From a virus: DNA of 51,276 nt. The notes beneath the pieces were generated by a model. The model made no database searches. It saw nothing but the letters and a program-made list of their open reading frames with translations, and was not told the DNA's origin. Each line of letters starts with the position of its first letter. Position 1 is the stretch's first letter. This document shows positions 1-9,692 of the stretch, piece after piece. The position numbers and the translations under genes are program-made. The stretch spans positions 1 to 51,276 of IMG/VR virus record IMGVR_UViG_3300030107_000818; one strand, 5' to 3'.

Positions 1-2093
1 CTAAGTGTAGTTTCGTTTGAATCTGCTGTAGCTCCTTCAAATATAATAGCATTTGAAGCTTCCATAGTAACTGTATCAACTTGAGTAGTTGTTCCTGAAA
101 CACTTAAATTAGGAACTAATAATGTTCCTGTACTTGGATTATATCTTAAAGCACCTGTGTCATCTAATAAACCATTTGATTCATCATGGAAGACTACAGG
201 GAAATTTGTGTTTGCTGTGCTGTCTGCAACTGTAGTTGTAGCAGCTAGTGTTGCATTTGCTACTGTAGTTCCTGCTATAACACTTGCTAAAGCAGTTCCA
301 TTTACTGTAATTGCATCGGCTTCTAAAGTACCATCTACATCTACATCTCCACTTATATCTAAAGTGGCTGCGTCTAGTTCACCTGTAATTGTTAAATTTC
401 TTAAGCCTGTGTAATCTTTATTAGAATCTAAGACAACACCTTTAGAAGCTATTGCTGTACCTACGGCAGTTGAACCTAAATCAAGATAATTAAGTTCACC
501 AACAACAACTGTTGCTCCGTCTAAAATATTTAGTTCGGCTGCTGTAGAGGTTACACCATCTAATATGTTTAATTCAGCTGCTGTAGAAGTTACACCATCT
601 AAAATATTTAATTCTGCCGCAGTACTTGTTACACCATCTAATATGTTTAACTCTGCTGCAGTACTTGTTACACCATCTAATATATTTAATTCAGCTGCTG
701 TACTTGTAACATTTGTTCCACCAATATCTAGTGTAGTCATTGAAACTTCACCTGCTACTGTCAAAACTCCATCAGCAAGAGTCATTAAATCTGTATCGTC
801 TGTATGTCCTATTGTTGTGCCATTAACTATTACATTATCAACTGTAAGAGTTGTAAGAGTTCCAAGGCTTGTAATATTAGGTTGTGCTGCTGTTGTAACT
901 GTAGCAGCAGTTCCTGTTGTATCTTGGTTTAATGTACCAACTGTAAAATCTAATGTATTATCTGAATCATCGTAGGCTACAGTTATTCCTGACTCTGTAT
1001 TAGAGCTAACCATAGCTCCAACTGTATCACTAATTGTTTCTGCAAGTGTAGTACCTCCAATAGTAATTGCGTCAGCTTCAAGAGTACCATCAATATCTGC
1101 GTCACCACTAATATCTAATGAAGCTGCATCTAGTTCTCCACTAATAGTAATATTTCTACCACCAGTAATATCTTTGTTTGCATCTGTTATAATAGCCTTA
1201 CTTGCTATTACTGTTCCATTTGTTATACCATCTATAAGGTTAATGTCTGTAGCACTAGCTGTTACACCATCAAGAATATTTAATTCAGCAGCTGTTGAAG
1301 TAACTCCGTCAAGGATATTTAATTCTGCTGCTGTCGATGTAACTCCGTCAAGGATATTTAATTCAGCTGCGGTTGCAGTAACACCATCTAAGATATTAAG
1401 TTCTGCTGCTGTTGCAGAAATTGCAGTACCGTTAAAGTTAATTGCATCTACATAAGCAACTCCATCAATATATAAATCTTTCCATTCAGAACCTGAAGCA
1501 CCTAAGTCATAAGTATTATCAGCACTTGGTAAAAGATGAGAAGCTACGTCTGCACTAAAGGCTACTGTATCAGAAGCTGCATCTCCAAATGTTAAATTAC
1601 CTGAAATTGTAGCATTACCTGTAACTGTAAGATTTCCACCTACTGCTAAATTACCAGAAATATCTGCAGCACCATTCATATCTATTGTAGTAGCTGCTAT
1701 TTGGATTTCAGTATCGGCAACTAAATCTAACTGTCCATCAGTACTTGAATAAATATAAATAGCAGTATCTCTAAACTGTACTTTTTCTGTGCTATCTATT
1801 AATAAATCATCTGAGAATTTAAAATAATCCTCGTCTTCCATCCATGTTAAAACACCATCGTTTGAATTAGCGTTAAAAGTAATAGCTATGTCGGTATCTG
1901 CACCTGTACCGAAACTTAAAGTATTACTATAAAGTGTTGAAAGTGGTCCACCATCACCTGTGGTGCTACCATCGTGTGTATGCCCTGAACTTACGTTAAA
2001 AGCATTTACTAATTGATTAAATTCATTGTTAAAAAGTGCAGCTGTAATGGTATCTCCATCACTAAATGAACTCTGTCTAGTATATGTTGCCAT
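1..2093 (-). CDS. Tail fibre / receptor-binding protein, N-terminal part (partial)
   Basis: This is an open frame starting at ATG 2091-2093, with AGGAGA upstream on the minus strand, and running off the left edge without a stop. The N-terminus carries an HTHDGS segment common in phage fibres. Two long related modules follow, each with about five tandem copies of a 12-residue repeat of the TAAELNILDGVT type (about 1240-1420 and 520-720) next to a beta-rich GELDAASLDISGD-like segment. Low-complexity repetitive beta structure of this kind is typical of long marine-phage fibres. Across a circular junction the frame stays open into the S74 protein at the right edge, so I infer this is the N-terminal part of that same protein. 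It lies directly downstream of the tail genes in the late operon. Receptor binding is inferred from family and position. Confidence 0.75.
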   Translation of the reverse strand, partial: MATYTRQSSFSDGDTITAALFNNEFNQLVNAFNVSSGHTHDGSTTGDGGPLSTLYSNTLSFGTGADTDIAITFNANSNDGVLTWMEDEDYFKFSDDLLIDSTEKVQFRDTAIYIYSSTDGQLDLVADTEIQIAATTIDMNGAADISGNLAVGGNLTVTGNATISGNLTFGDAASDTVAFSADVASHLLPSADNTYDLGASGSEWKDLYIDGVAYVDAINFNGTAISATAAELNILDGVTATAAELNILDGVTSTAAELNILDGVTSTAAELNILDGVTASATDINLIDGITNGTVIASKAIITDANKDITGGRNITISGELDAASLDISGDADIDGTLEADAITIGGTTLAETISDTVGAMVSSNTESGITVAYDDSDNTLDFTVGTLNQDTTGTAATVTTAAQPNITSLGTLTTLTVDNVIVNGTTIGHTDDTDLMTLADGVLTVAGEVSMTTLDIGGTNVTSTAAELNILDGVTSTAAELNILDGVTSTAAELNILDGVTSTAAELNILDGVTSTAAELNILDGATVVVGELNYLDLGSTAVGTAIASKGVVLDSNKDYTGLRNLTITGELDAATLDISGDVDVDGTLEADAITVNGTALASVIAGTTVANATLAATTTVADSTANTNFPVVFHDESNGLLDDTGALRYNPSTGTLLVPNLSVSGTTTQVDTVTMEASNAIIFEGATADSNETTL
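520..1425 (-). repeat. 36-bp tandem coding repeats in the fibre N-terminal half
   Basis: Two blocks (about 520-720 and 1240-1420), each of about five 12-codon units encoding TAAELNILDGVT-like residues, sit in two larger homologous modules, suggesting an old duplication inside the gene. Confidence 0.85.
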
Positions 2094-2109
2094 TTTGTGT
2101 TATCTCCTG

Positions 2110-3729
2110 TTATTGTCTCCCTGACGGTCTATAATTTATATATAGCCCATTAATTGCATACGGTGCATTTTTATCTGCACTAAAAATTCTAAAAAAATTA
2201 CTATGTCCACTTCCTGTTAAAGATTGTCTTACTAGTGGCTGTTGTGCTGCTCCAAATGTTGCAGAATTAAAAACAGCTGAACCAAATATCGCAGGCTGTG
2301 GTATAGAATCTAAAGTTATATCTGTTGGTTGTGGTGTTGTATTACTATCATAATCAAACCTATATCTTAAAGTAGGCTGACAGTCTCCTTCTGGAGTAAA
2401 AGATATTTTTACATAATCTAATGTTTTTAAAGTACCTAAATCTCCATAATCAAAATCTGGTGATTGATATTCTGCTTCAATGTTTGTTGAAGTTCCTGCA
2501 GGGTTAAAATCATTTCCAGTATCGTGATTATAAATATAACCATCTCTATCTCCATGATAGAACTTTTCTATGCCATTACTTGCAAATCCTGAAGTAATAG
2601 CGGGTGCTTGTATTCCTAATGTTTCTGACCATTCAAATCCTTTTGGTCTTAATACTCCTATGATACCTTTTGAAGTTGCTGAAGTATCAGAAGAAGTACT
2701 ATAAAACATTCTATATTGTGATTTGTCTCTAATTACTACACTACTAAATTGTAATGTATTTTTTGCAGCTACTATATCATTTATAATAGGCTGTATTGCT
2801 TGGCTAATAGTTCCTAACTCAACGTCGCCAATTCTTGCTGTACCTGCTACTGTTCTAAAACCATCTGGTGCTAAGAATATTAAGTCACCAGCTATCTCTT
2901 GAATTGTTTGTCCATCTATACAACCTACGTTTTTTGTAACCGGAACTACAGCTACAGTACTTGAATTGTTTATATTTTGTAGTTTAAATATTGAGTTTTG
3001 ACAAAAAATAAATAACTCATTACGGAAACTTTTTAAGCCTACAACTTTATCTTCTAAAGTTATACTACCTGAACCGGTACCACTAAAACTATCTATGTCA
3101 TTTGTTGCACTATAATAAATAGTGTTAGGTGTACTAGGGTCTCCAGCTACTACTAAGTGTTTATCATGTATAGTACAAAACTTAGCTGTTGTTGAACCAC
3201 TAATAGTTATTTGACTAACAAAGTAAGTTCTAGAAGATAAGGCATCTCCTGTTCCTGTCATCTTAAATAAAAATGGTTTATTGTTACCACTCTTATCTGT
3301 TATAATTAATTCACCATAATCTGAAGTACCTTCATATAAAGCAAACTCACATTGGTCTAAACTTGTTAAAGATAGTTCACTTCTACCAGTAAATGTAGAA
3401 TAATTATCTCCACTTGCAGATACACTAGCTTTATTTATTTGTAACCAACTTGTACCATCTTTACTAAAATATATATCATCTCCAGCTACTGCAACTGCTC
3501 CATCTGCATATACTGCCAAGCCTTCTATATCATTTGAAGTATTTGGTCTTGCAGCACTACCACCACCGAAAAGACTATAACCATTAATTCTTCTATAACC
3601 GCCTTCTATAGATACTTCAAAGTTTCTTAGCTTTGTTGCTAAACCCGGAGTTCTTAATAGTGCTAATGAGTTAGTAGACTTATTAAGTCCGCCTTCCATT
3701 GGCACACCAAAAGGCTGAGCAACTGACAC
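2110..3729 (-). CDS. Putative tail/hub structural protein (539 aa)
   Basis: The start is GTG 3729, with AGGAG 8-9 nt upstream on the minus strand. It overlaps the stop of the preceding adaptor gene (TAGTG). The N-terminus (GLNKSTNSLALLRTPG, then RNFEVSIEGGYRRINGY) matches the style of phage tail-tube or DNA-stabilisation proteins that begin with a list of fitted coordinates and then form a beta-propeller-like body. No enzyme motif is seen. Position between the head-tail adaptor and the fibre suggests a T7 gp12-like or P22 gp10-like tail nozzle. The structural role is firm by context; the exact homologue is uncertain. Confidence 0.6.
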   Translation of the reverse strand: MSVAQPFGVPMEGGLNKSTNSLALLRTPGLATKLRNFEVSIEGGYRRINGYSLFGGGSAARPNTSNDIEGLAVYADGAVAVAGDDIYFSKDGTSWLQINKASVSASGDNYSTFTGRSELSLTSLDQCEFALYEGTSDYGELIITDKSGNNKPFLFKMTGTGDALSSRTYFVSQITISGSTTAKFCTIHDKHLVVAGDPSTPNTIYYSATNDIDSFSGTGSGSITLEDKVVGLKSFRNELFIFCQNSIFKLQNINNSSTVAVVPVTKNVGCIDGQTIQEIAGDLIFLAPDGFRTVAGTARIGDVELGTISQAIQPIINDIVAAKNTLQFSSVVIRDKSQYRMFYSTSSDTSATSKGIIGVLRPKGFEWSETLGIQAPAITSGFASNGIEKFYHGDRDGYIYNHDTGNDFNPAGTSTNIEAEYQSPDFDYGDLGTLKTLDYVKISFTPEGDCQPTLRYRFDYDSNTTPQPTDITLDSIPQPAIFGSAVFNSATFGAAQQPLVRQSLTGSGHSNFFRIFSADKNAPYAINGLYINYRPSGRQ

Positions 3730-4502
3730 TAGAAATATCTCCTGTCGTCTGTCATGTCTTTAGGTTGTGGATTTATTAAATTAGATTTCATGTGTCTTAT
3801 ATTTTTTTTATATTCATCTAAAGCAAAAGCAGCTTGTTGTAAATTGTTTTTAAATTGATGTACATAATATCTAGCTCTAGCAGTTAATACATTGCTGTAT
3901 TGCTCTGGCATAGGAATAGTATCATCGTGTGCTGATAAAGCTGTTGGTTTAGTAAAAGCATAAAAATGCACATTATAAACTTTATCTGGTATTGGACTTA
4001 AGCCGAACTTTCTATGGTCTGGACTTTTAATAACATAAGCAGGTTCTCCATGAGAAGCATCTGAACCTTCAGCATCGTCTGAATTTTCACTGTCTCTATT
4101 ATATCTTTTCCAGTCAGCTAAAGTTAAAAATCTTAAACCTTTAGAAACATAAGGAGAAGACTCTCCACTTACATTTATTGTTGTTAAATAAAAATCATCC
4201 CAATCTACTGATGAATAGTCTGTAGTTATACTTGAACTACCAGATTTTAATGTATACCATCTTGTTCCTGCTACTGTTGCTACTGTTACGTTCCCATAAA
4301 AGGGGTCTGTACCTCCACTAACTGCAGCAGCAAAAAAAGGTAGTTGAGGTTCTTCGTTTGCGACATCAAATAGAGCTTTATTTAATGCATCTTTTACAAA
4401 ACCTTGAATGCCTGTCGCAGAGGCAAATGAAGCTGAAGTTAAAACAACCTCATTAAGTTCTCTTAATATTTCATTGCTTAAAGCTAAATATGTTGTTGCC
4501 AT
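3729..4502 (-). CDS. Putative head-tail adaptor / tail tubular protein A-like (257 aa)
   Basis: The product is 257 aa with ATG at 4502 preceded by AAAGGAATTTAA. The helical N-terminus (YLALSNEILRELNEV, then FVKDALNKALFDVA) resembles phage adaptor proteins of the T7 gp11 / P22 gp4 kind that sit under the portal. It lies between the capsid gene and the 539-aa tail gene, which is the usual adaptor position. The call rests on size, order and the N-terminal pattern, not on a decisive motif. Confidence 0.5.
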   Translation of the reverse strand: MATTYLALSNEILRELNEVVLTSASFASATGIQGFVKDALNKALFDVANEEPQLPFFAAAVSGGTDPFYGNVTVATVAGTRWYTLKSGSSSITTDYSSVDWDDFYLTTINVSGESSPYVSKGLRFLTLADWKRYNRDSENSDDAEGSDASHGEPAYVIKSPDHRKFGLSPIPDKVYNVHFYAFTKPTALSAHDDTIPMPEQYSNVLTARARYYVHQFKNNLQQAAFALDEYKKNIRHMKSNLINPQPKDMTDDRRYF

Positions 4503-4512
4503 TTAAATTCCT

Positions 4513-4620
4513 TTAACAAGGTCTAGCTTTTGGCATAGCCTTATTATTTTTTTTGTTCTTGTTGTTTTTTTTCTTTGGTCGCCCAACTTGGCTACCGTAT
4601 GTTCCTTTTCCGTAAGGCAT
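4513..4620 (-). CDS. Small basic protein (35 aa)
   Basis: A 35-codon frame starts at ATG 4618-4620 and ends just before the adaptor gene. The protein begins MPYGKGTYGSQVGRPKKK and is Lys/Asn-rich and very basic. Similar MPYGKGTYG-type peptides are commonly found next to capsid genes in marine phages. The function is unknown; a small nucleic-acid- or virion-associated peptide is a guess. It is shorter than most gene callers allow, but the composition and position support it. Confidence 0.6.
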   Translation of the reverse strand: MPYGKGTYGSQVGRPKKKNNKNKKNNKAMPKARPC

Positions 4621-4632
4621 AATTTTCCTTAT

Positions 4633-4660
4633 AAAAATGGAAGGCTCCGAAGAGCCTCCC
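4633..4660 (-). terminator. Rho-independent terminator after the capsid gene
   Basis: Read on the minus strand, GGCTC-TTCG-GAGCC (a UUCG tetraloop) is flanked by further G/C pairs with one bulge and followed by ATTTTTAT. It lies 10 nt after the capsid stop. It probably lowers expression of the downstream tail genes relative to the capsid. Confidence 0.75.
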
Positions 4661-4669
4661 TAGTTAGTC

Positions 4670-5641
4670 TTAGTCAATTCCGTAGAATGCACCTACAAGC
4701 GCTTCACTTCTTAGTACTTTCGCACCATATACATGAAGACCTCTAACTATGTCACCAAAGGAACTTGGGTCCCTGATAACTTCAGTTGAGAGGATTGTGT
4801 TTGCAGTAGCAACGGCTGAGATGTGACCACCTAAACATTTACCAGCAGCATTAGATGTGCTTGCAATGTTATTAGATTTGTACATATCAAATCCACGTAA
4901 TTTTCCACTTGATACTAAACCATTTCTAATTGAGCCTTGACCAGCGTTGTAGTCAACGGATAACAATTTAGAAGATGATTGACTTAGTACTTCATAGAAG
5001 TCAGGACTTGCAACAAACCAACGACCTTCTTCAGGTACGTTTTGTTCGTCTAAAAGTCTTGCCATTCTAGCCAATAGGTCTAGAGGGTCTGTTTCACCAG
5101 AAACTCCTAAGTCAATATTACCAGTACCATCATATACTCCAGCACCTAAGTCTGTTGCATTATCAGCACCTAACACATGGTCAGGTGAACTAGAAGATAA
5201 TCCAGAGAACATAGAAGCTATAACAGCTGCGTCGTATGAATCTTTAAGAGCATACGCAGCAGAACTTGAAGCTACTTCTTTCCAGTTAACATGTGACATA
5301 TTAGTCTCAATATCATCTACGATGAATTTGAAAGCTTTAGCACTATCAACTACAAGAGTAAGTTCTTGGTCTGTTAGCTTTGTTGCTGTAGTATCGCTAC
5401 CTCTTGTGTAATCAGACACAGAGATAACTGGTTCTTTAATAATCTTTACTGAATCTCCGAAAGCAGAAATTTCACCAGCATAGTCGGTGTTAGTAATAGC
5501 TTCTACTACCGAGGCTTTCCTAAAGAAGTTTAAAACCTTTTTAGAATAAACGGAAGGTAGGAAAAAACTATTAGCTTGTCCACTTACGGAGTTAGCAAAG
5601 TTGGCATTTGTATCTGTACTTGGTTCAAAATATTGAGCCAT
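4670..5641 (-). CDS. Major capsid protein (323 aa)
   Basis: The 323-aa product begins MAQYFEPSTDTNANFANSV and has FLPSVYSKKVLNFFRKASVV, a pattern typical of podoviral major capsid proteins with an HK97-type fold. Scaffold-like protein upstream and adaptor and tail genes downstream give the standard head-module order. A strong terminator follows immediately, which fits a very highly expressed virion protein. The start is ATG 5641 with AAAGGAGAAG upstream. Confidence 0.85.
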   Translation of the reverse strand: MAQYFEPSTDTNANFANSVSGQANSFFLPSVYSKKVLNFFRKASVVEAITNTDYAGEISAFGDSVKIIKEPVISVSDYTRGSDTTATKLTDQELTLVVDSAKAFKFIVDDIETNMSHVNWKEVASSSAAYALKDSYDAAVIASMFSGLSSSSPDHVLGADNATDLGAGVYDGTGNIDLGVSGETDPLDLLARMARLLDEQNVPEEGRWFVASPDFYEVLSQSSSKLLSVDYNAGQGSIRNGLVSSGKLRGFDMYKSNNIASTSNAAGKCLGGHISAVATANTILSTEVIRDPSSFGDIVRGLHVYGAKVLRSEALVGAFYGID

Positions 5642-5670
5642 GATACTTCTCCTTTTAAGTTATTAATAGT

Positions 5671-6558
5671 TTATCTAACGATTCTGCCATCTTGCATAGC
5701 ATCTGATATGTCCTGTTCGTACTTATCAAATTCTGCCATACTCATAGCAGCAATCTCCTGTTCGGACCAAACTTTATCCTGCTTTGGTTCAACACTTGTT
5801 GTTTTAGTTGAAACCATATCAGCAGCAGATTTAGTCCTAGAAGATGACTTTGTCTTTTTAGGAACATCCATTCCCATATCTCGCTTAAATAAATCTAAAG
5901 CACGAGAAGCTAAGTCGGCATCGTCACTGTTTGAGTAAATCCAAGATTGAATAGACTCAGGCTGTTCTTTTGCCCAACTATGAAAATCATCGCTATCTCT
6001 AATTTCTGAAAAATCAGGATGTCTTTGATTTAACCTTTTTTCTGCATCTTTTTGTATTAACTCTTGTTCTCTTTTTTGGAGTTTACCAAGGCGTTCTTCA
6101 AGAACTTTTGCTTTGGACTCGCTTTGTAAGTGAGCAACAGTTTCTACAACTTCATAAACATCAGGATAATTTTGTTTAAATTGTTCAAGTTCTTCTTCAG
6201 ATTTAGGAGCTTTATAGTCAGTTCTATTTTTAGTAGCTTCTTCTATTAGCTCTTTTTCTCTAAACTTAAATTCATTAAGTTTACTATCATAATGTTTTTT
6301 TAAGTCATCATAACGTTTTTTGTAGTCTGGTTTTTTATAAGGAGTATCCTTTTTACTTTCCAGTTCTTCTATATTTACACTTCCTTTAGCTTCAATATCA
6401 GTAATATCGTTACTATCAAAAAGTTTATTTTTTTCTGAAGGTTCTTCAAAATAAACATTATCTGATGAAATAAAAGGTTTTTCATCTATATCGTGCCAAT
6501 CTTTTTTAGCGTTATAAGGATTTGGCTTTTCCTGTTTTTTAGACTTTTGTTTAGTCAT
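5671..6558 (-). CDS. Scaffolding-like protein (295 aa)
   Basis: A highly charged, largely helical protein. The N-terminal half is rich in Lys, Glu and Asp, with coiled-coil heptads at about residues 75-170 (a run of charged helices ending KLQKREQELIQKDAEKR). The basic C-terminal part is followed by an acidic tail. There are no Cys residues. Placed directly before the capsid gene, this is the usual profile of a T7 gp9-like scaffold that fills the procapsid and leaves on packaging. The start is supported by TTAGGAGGAAAGAAT before ATG. Confidence 0.7.
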   Translation of the reverse strand: MTKQKSKKQEKPNPYNAKKDWHDIDEKPFISSDNVYFEEPSEKNKLFDSNDITDIEAKGSVNIEELESKKDTPYKKPDYKKRYDDLKKHYDSKLNEFKFREKELIEEATKNRTDYKAPKSEEELEQFKQNYPDVYEVVETVAHLQSESKAKVLEERLGKLQKREQELIQKDAEKRLNQRHPDFSEIRDSDDFHSWAKEQPESIQSWIYSNSDDADLASRALDLFKRDMGMDVPKKTKSSSRTKSAADMVSTKTTSVEPKQDKVWSEQEIAAMSMAEFDKYEQDISDAMQDGRIVR

Positions 6559-6699
6559 ATTCTTTCCTCCTAATCAGGGCTTCATTTAACAAGGTAGCTG
6601 CTATGTCGACTTGCAGGGCTTGTCTTGTAAAAGGTCGCCTTTCGGTTTAAATAAATAACAAGGTGCCTACGCTAATAGGGTAGCCTTGCTACTTTTAAG
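6559..6699 (-). other. Short intergenic stretch with candidate hairpins
   Basis: There is no gene here. On the minus strand CAAGG-CTAC can pair with GTAG...CCTTG (6659-6688), followed by an AT-rich tail, and AAAGG-CGA-CCTTT forms a second small hairpin near 6631-6643. These may be weak terminators or processing sites between the 196-aa gene and the scaffold gene. The octamer AACAAGGT occurs twice here and again at about 4513. Confidence 0.3.
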
Positions 6700-7290
6700 C
6701 TACTGGAAGTATCTATGTCTTGGGTCTAAAGGATTAGTAGCTACCATACCTTCATTAATTTCACTAGGTATAGTAGACTCATCTACTTTAGTCCCGAAAA
6801 CAGGAGAAGGTTTAACCTCTTCCTTTGCGACACCACCAACAGCCATTCCTTGTCTTGCATCTGCTTTAGCTTCAGCTTCTTTCATTACTGACATCAAAGT
6901 ATCAGTTCCGATTTCTTTTGCAGCTTTTGCAGTAAAGACAAATTCTCCGTCAGATAACCTTGCAGGTATACTGTCGGATACGCCATTACCCGGACCCTCT
7001 ACGAGTCCTGCTCCGGCAAATTCTTGAGCAACATCTATAACTTTATCAAAAAGCATAGCTAGTTCCTCGTCTTGTTCTAGTTTTGTTTCTAGCATTACTT
7101 CTTCTTCATCAGTTAATGCTTCATCTAAAATAAAATCTAAATAGTCCTCTTCCATTTCCATATCAGGGACCATATCTTGTTGTTCTGTTTCCATCTCAGG
7201 AACCATATCTTGTTGTTCTGTTTCTACGGGCATTAGTTCAGACATTTGCATATCTACACCTTCGCCTTCTTGCATAAATGACCTTGCCAT
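6700..7290 (-). CDS. Acidic virion-associated protein of unknown function (196 aa)
   Basis: A strongly acidic, Met-rich N-terminal half contains a perfect-looking tandem duplication of 11 residues (ETEQQDMVPEM then ETEQQDMVPDM, 33-bp period). The C-terminal half has GPGNGVSDSIPARLSDGEF, a motif widespread in phage structural and morphogenesis proteins of otherwise different kinds. It lies between portal and scaffold. A structural or assembly role is inferred; no enzyme motif is visible. Its start overlaps the stop of the small membrane-protein gene (TAATG). Confidence 0.6.
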   Translation of the reverse strand: MARSFMQEGEGVDMQMSELMPVETEQQDMVPEMETEQQDMVPDMEMEEDYLDFILDEALTDEEEVMLETKLEQDEELAMLFDKVIDVAQEFAGAGLVEGPGNGVSDSIPARLSDGEFVFTAKAAKEIGTDTLMSVMKEAEAKADARQGMAVGGVAKEEVKPSPVFGTKVDESTIPSEINEGMVATNPLDPRHRYFQ

Positions 7291-7466
7291 TATTTTTCCT
7301 TTGCTCTTCCTATATTAAGTGCAAACCAATCTATAACTTTATATGCTTTGCTTACTAAGTTGTCGTCGTGTGGTGTAGGTGTTAATGCAGCTATCATTGA
7401 ACAGATTGAAACTATCCAAGGTACTACTCCTACTATTTTTAAAATTGTATCTAATAAATCTAACAT
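7290..7466 (-). CDS. Small single-pass membrane protein (58 aa)
   Basis: ATG at 7464-7466 follows AGAGGAGAATTAA, a good ribosome site. Residues about 5-30 (TILKIVGVVPWIVSICSMIA) form one hydrophobic helix, followed by a polar C-terminal half. Its stop overlaps the next start, so it is translationally coupled. It could be a holin-like or other small inner-membrane protein; nothing in the sequence decides this. Confidence 0.55.
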   Translation of the reverse strand: MLDLLDTILKIVGVVPWIVSICSMIAALTPTPHDDNLVSKAYKVIDWFALNIGRAKEK

Positions 7467-7500
7467 TTAATTCTCCTCTGTTTTTCTATTTAAAGCTTCT

Positions 7501-9687
7501 TTAACCTGCAGGGGTAACTGCTCTAGGCGTACCAGAGAATTCACTTTCCCCTGCAACCGGAACATTTCCTGTTCCGATGTTGCCACCACCAGTGCCTGTA
7601 GGTCCAAGGTCTTGAGGTTCTGCAGGTGTTCCAGCAAGGCTTCCCATAGGTCCTTGTTCCCCACCAGCAAGTTCAGCTTCCGAGCCAACGTTTTGTCCAA
7701 CATTTTGCATTCCTATTATTTGTGCCATTATAGCAGCTTCTTCTGGGTCATTGAGTATTTCATCAGGGTCCAAGTCTAAGCTGTAGGCAAGTTCACTAAT
7801 TAATTTAGAAATCTTAACAAACGGTGCAATAGCTGGACTTTGTGCAGTTTGTAAGAACATAGTCAATCTTTGACTTCGTACTTCTTTCTGCATCAAGCTA
7901 TTAGTACCTGTTGCTTTAACTTCTAAATCACCTTTCACATCTAGCGAGCCTTCAAAGAACTGCATGTTCCATTGAAAAAAAGCTTCGCCTAACGGTTTTA
8001 ATAAAAAGTCATCAAGATTTTTGACAACAGTTTTTATATTTAAACTAGCAGCACCTAGTAACATAGACATACCAGAGGCAGTCCTTGTCATACTTTGTAC
8101 ACCAGTTTGACCGTGTGAATACGATGGTATGCCGGTCTGTTCGTCAGCAAGTTGTCTAAACTTGTCGAACATCATCATATTCTCTGGAGCAGTATTAGGA
8201 AACTTTAAACCGTGTATGGCTTGTCCCGGCATTCCAGCTTGTCGCCTGAATATTTTGCCCGGATATATTTCCATGCTCTGCCCACCAACTAAAGCTGATT
8301 CATCTACGTCAAAGACAAGTGAACCAGCCATCGCTAAATTATCAACAGCCATTCTTGCATGACCATTCATAATTTGTTGAGAATCATCCATATTCTCTGC
8401 TACTCCTATACCAAAGAAATTATATGGATTTCTTTCGTATGGAAAAGCATGATAAGGTAATCTATAAGGTGTAAATGGATTTATTACAGCTCTTAGTAGT
8501 TGATTACCGCAAACCCATGCGTTAATCTGTACCTCATCTAAATCATCTATACTATCATCTAATTCAATACCAACTTCTCTAGCATATTCGGCATCCATAA
8601 TACCCCAATATTCAAGAACTTCAAAATTACTTTGGTATTCATCAACTCTAGTATCATCTTTTAATTGACTTTCAAAATCTTTTTCTGTGTAGTTAGGTCC
8701 TTCAGTTAAACAGTTTCTAATAGCATCTTCATTAAAGTAAGGCATATTACGAAGCTGTCTTAATTGTGATTTGTTCATTTTATGTCTATGAACAATATAT
8801 TCACATTCTTCTATACTAGTGCTAGAAGGGTCTGGGTAAAAATCCCAACAACTAACAAATTCTATTCTTGGTACTCTAACTTCTAATGGGTTATAGTTTC
8901 TTGCTCCATCTTCACCCATATCCCATTTATTTAACTTTTTATTATAATTAAATGGTCCTTTAACTATTCCTGTGCCTAATAAAGATGCTTCTAATAAAGC
9001 ACTTCTTAATTCTGAAGAACCATTAGATTCATCTATTTGGTCATGGATAAGTTTTTCCATTCTTCTTGCAGCTTTTTGTGCCGGAGAGATTTCTAAAACT
9101 TGTGGATTTGGTTTAAGTCCTTCAACTAAATTATCTTCAACTGAATCTTCTAAAGTTTCACTGAATATACCCTTACCAAAAGTAGCTCCCGGATTTAAAG
9201 TACGTCCATCACCTTCATAACCTACATCATAAGGGTTATCAATTCTATTACCTATATCGTCTGGTAAAGAATTTTCAAGACCAACTTGAGGATTATTTAT
9301 ATCTAGGTGAGCATGTTCTAATTCACCTTCAGGTATTTTAGTTTCTTGAATACCAATCGGAAACTTACCTGTGCCAAAAATAACATCTACTAATTGTCCA
9401 AAAGATGCTAAGACTTTTGTTTTAGTTATCTTGACAAAAATTCTAGATTTTTCTGAATCTCTAAATTTAACTGATTTATTATAAAGACCTCTGTAATTTT
9501 CATAAGATTGTAACCATCTTTTTTCATCAGAGTTTCTAGCTTCTTCGGCTTGGAAAAAACGGCTTTGAATAATACCAACTAAGTTTTGTTTCTGGTCTAG
9601 CTCTAAAGTTAAATTCTTTCCAGCTTCGCCTTCAACATCCTCATAAATGTTGTCTGCATTTAAAAATGTATTTTCGTTGTCTGCCAT
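7501..9687 (-). CDS. Portal protein (728 aa)
   Basis: A long protein directly after TerL. The N-terminal region has helical RWLQSYENYRGLY and RIFVKITKTKVLASFGQLVD segments. A central segment has FVSCWDFYPDPSST and then YHAFPYERNPYNFFGIGVAE, and the region around MTRTASGMSMLLGAAS is the stem-forming helix pattern of large portal proteins. The C-terminus (last about 60 residues) is Gly/Pro-rich and low in complexity. Size exceeds T7 gp8 (about 536 aa) but fits P22/N4-like large portals. The ring at the packaging vertex through which DNA enters and leaves is the known family role. Confidence 0.85.
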   Translation of the reverse strand: MADNENTFLNADNIYEDVEGEAGKNLTLELDQKQNLVGIIQSRFFQAEEARNSDEKRWLQSYENYRGLYNKSVKFRDSEKSRIFVKITKTKVLASFGQLVDVIFGTGKFPIGIQETKIPEGELEHAHLDINNPQVGLENSLPDDIGNRIDNPYDVGYEGDGRTLNPGATFGKGIFSETLEDSVEDNLVEGLKPNPQVLEISPAQKAARRMEKLIHDQIDESNGSSELRSALLEASLLGTGIVKGPFNYNKKLNKWDMGEDGARNYNPLEVRVPRIEFVSCWDFYPDPSSTSIEECEYIVHRHKMNKSQLRQLRNMPYFNEDAIRNCLTEGPNYTEKDFESQLKDDTRVDEYQSNFEVLEYWGIMDAEYAREVGIELDDSIDDLDEVQINAWVCGNQLLRAVINPFTPYRLPYHAFPYERNPYNFFGIGVAENMDDSQQIMNGHARMAVDNLAMAGSLVFDVDESALVGGQSMEIYPGKIFRRQAGMPGQAIHGLKFPNTAPENMMMFDKFRQLADEQTGIPSYSHGQTGVQSMTRTASGMSMLLGAASLNIKTVVKNLDDFLLKPLGEAFFQWNMQFFEGSLDVKGDLEVKATGTNSLMQKEVRSQRLTMFLQTAQSPAIAPFVKISKLISELAYSLDLDPDEILNDPEEAAIMAQIIGMQNVGQNVGSEAELAGGEQGPMGSLAGTPAEPQDLGPTGTGGGNIGTGNVPVAGESEFSGTPRAVTPAG

Positions 9688-9692
9688 TTACC

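Noticed and set aside
565-975. 136-aa plus-strand frame with SAAVLVTPSN repeats
   Set aside because: It is the complement of the fibre ILDGVT repeats, so the repetition is inherited; no ribosome site.
7467-7703. 78-aa minus-strand frame overlapping the portal end
   Set aside because: It runs out of frame through the Gly/Pro-rich portal C-terminus and conflicts with the better-supported 58-aa gene and portal.
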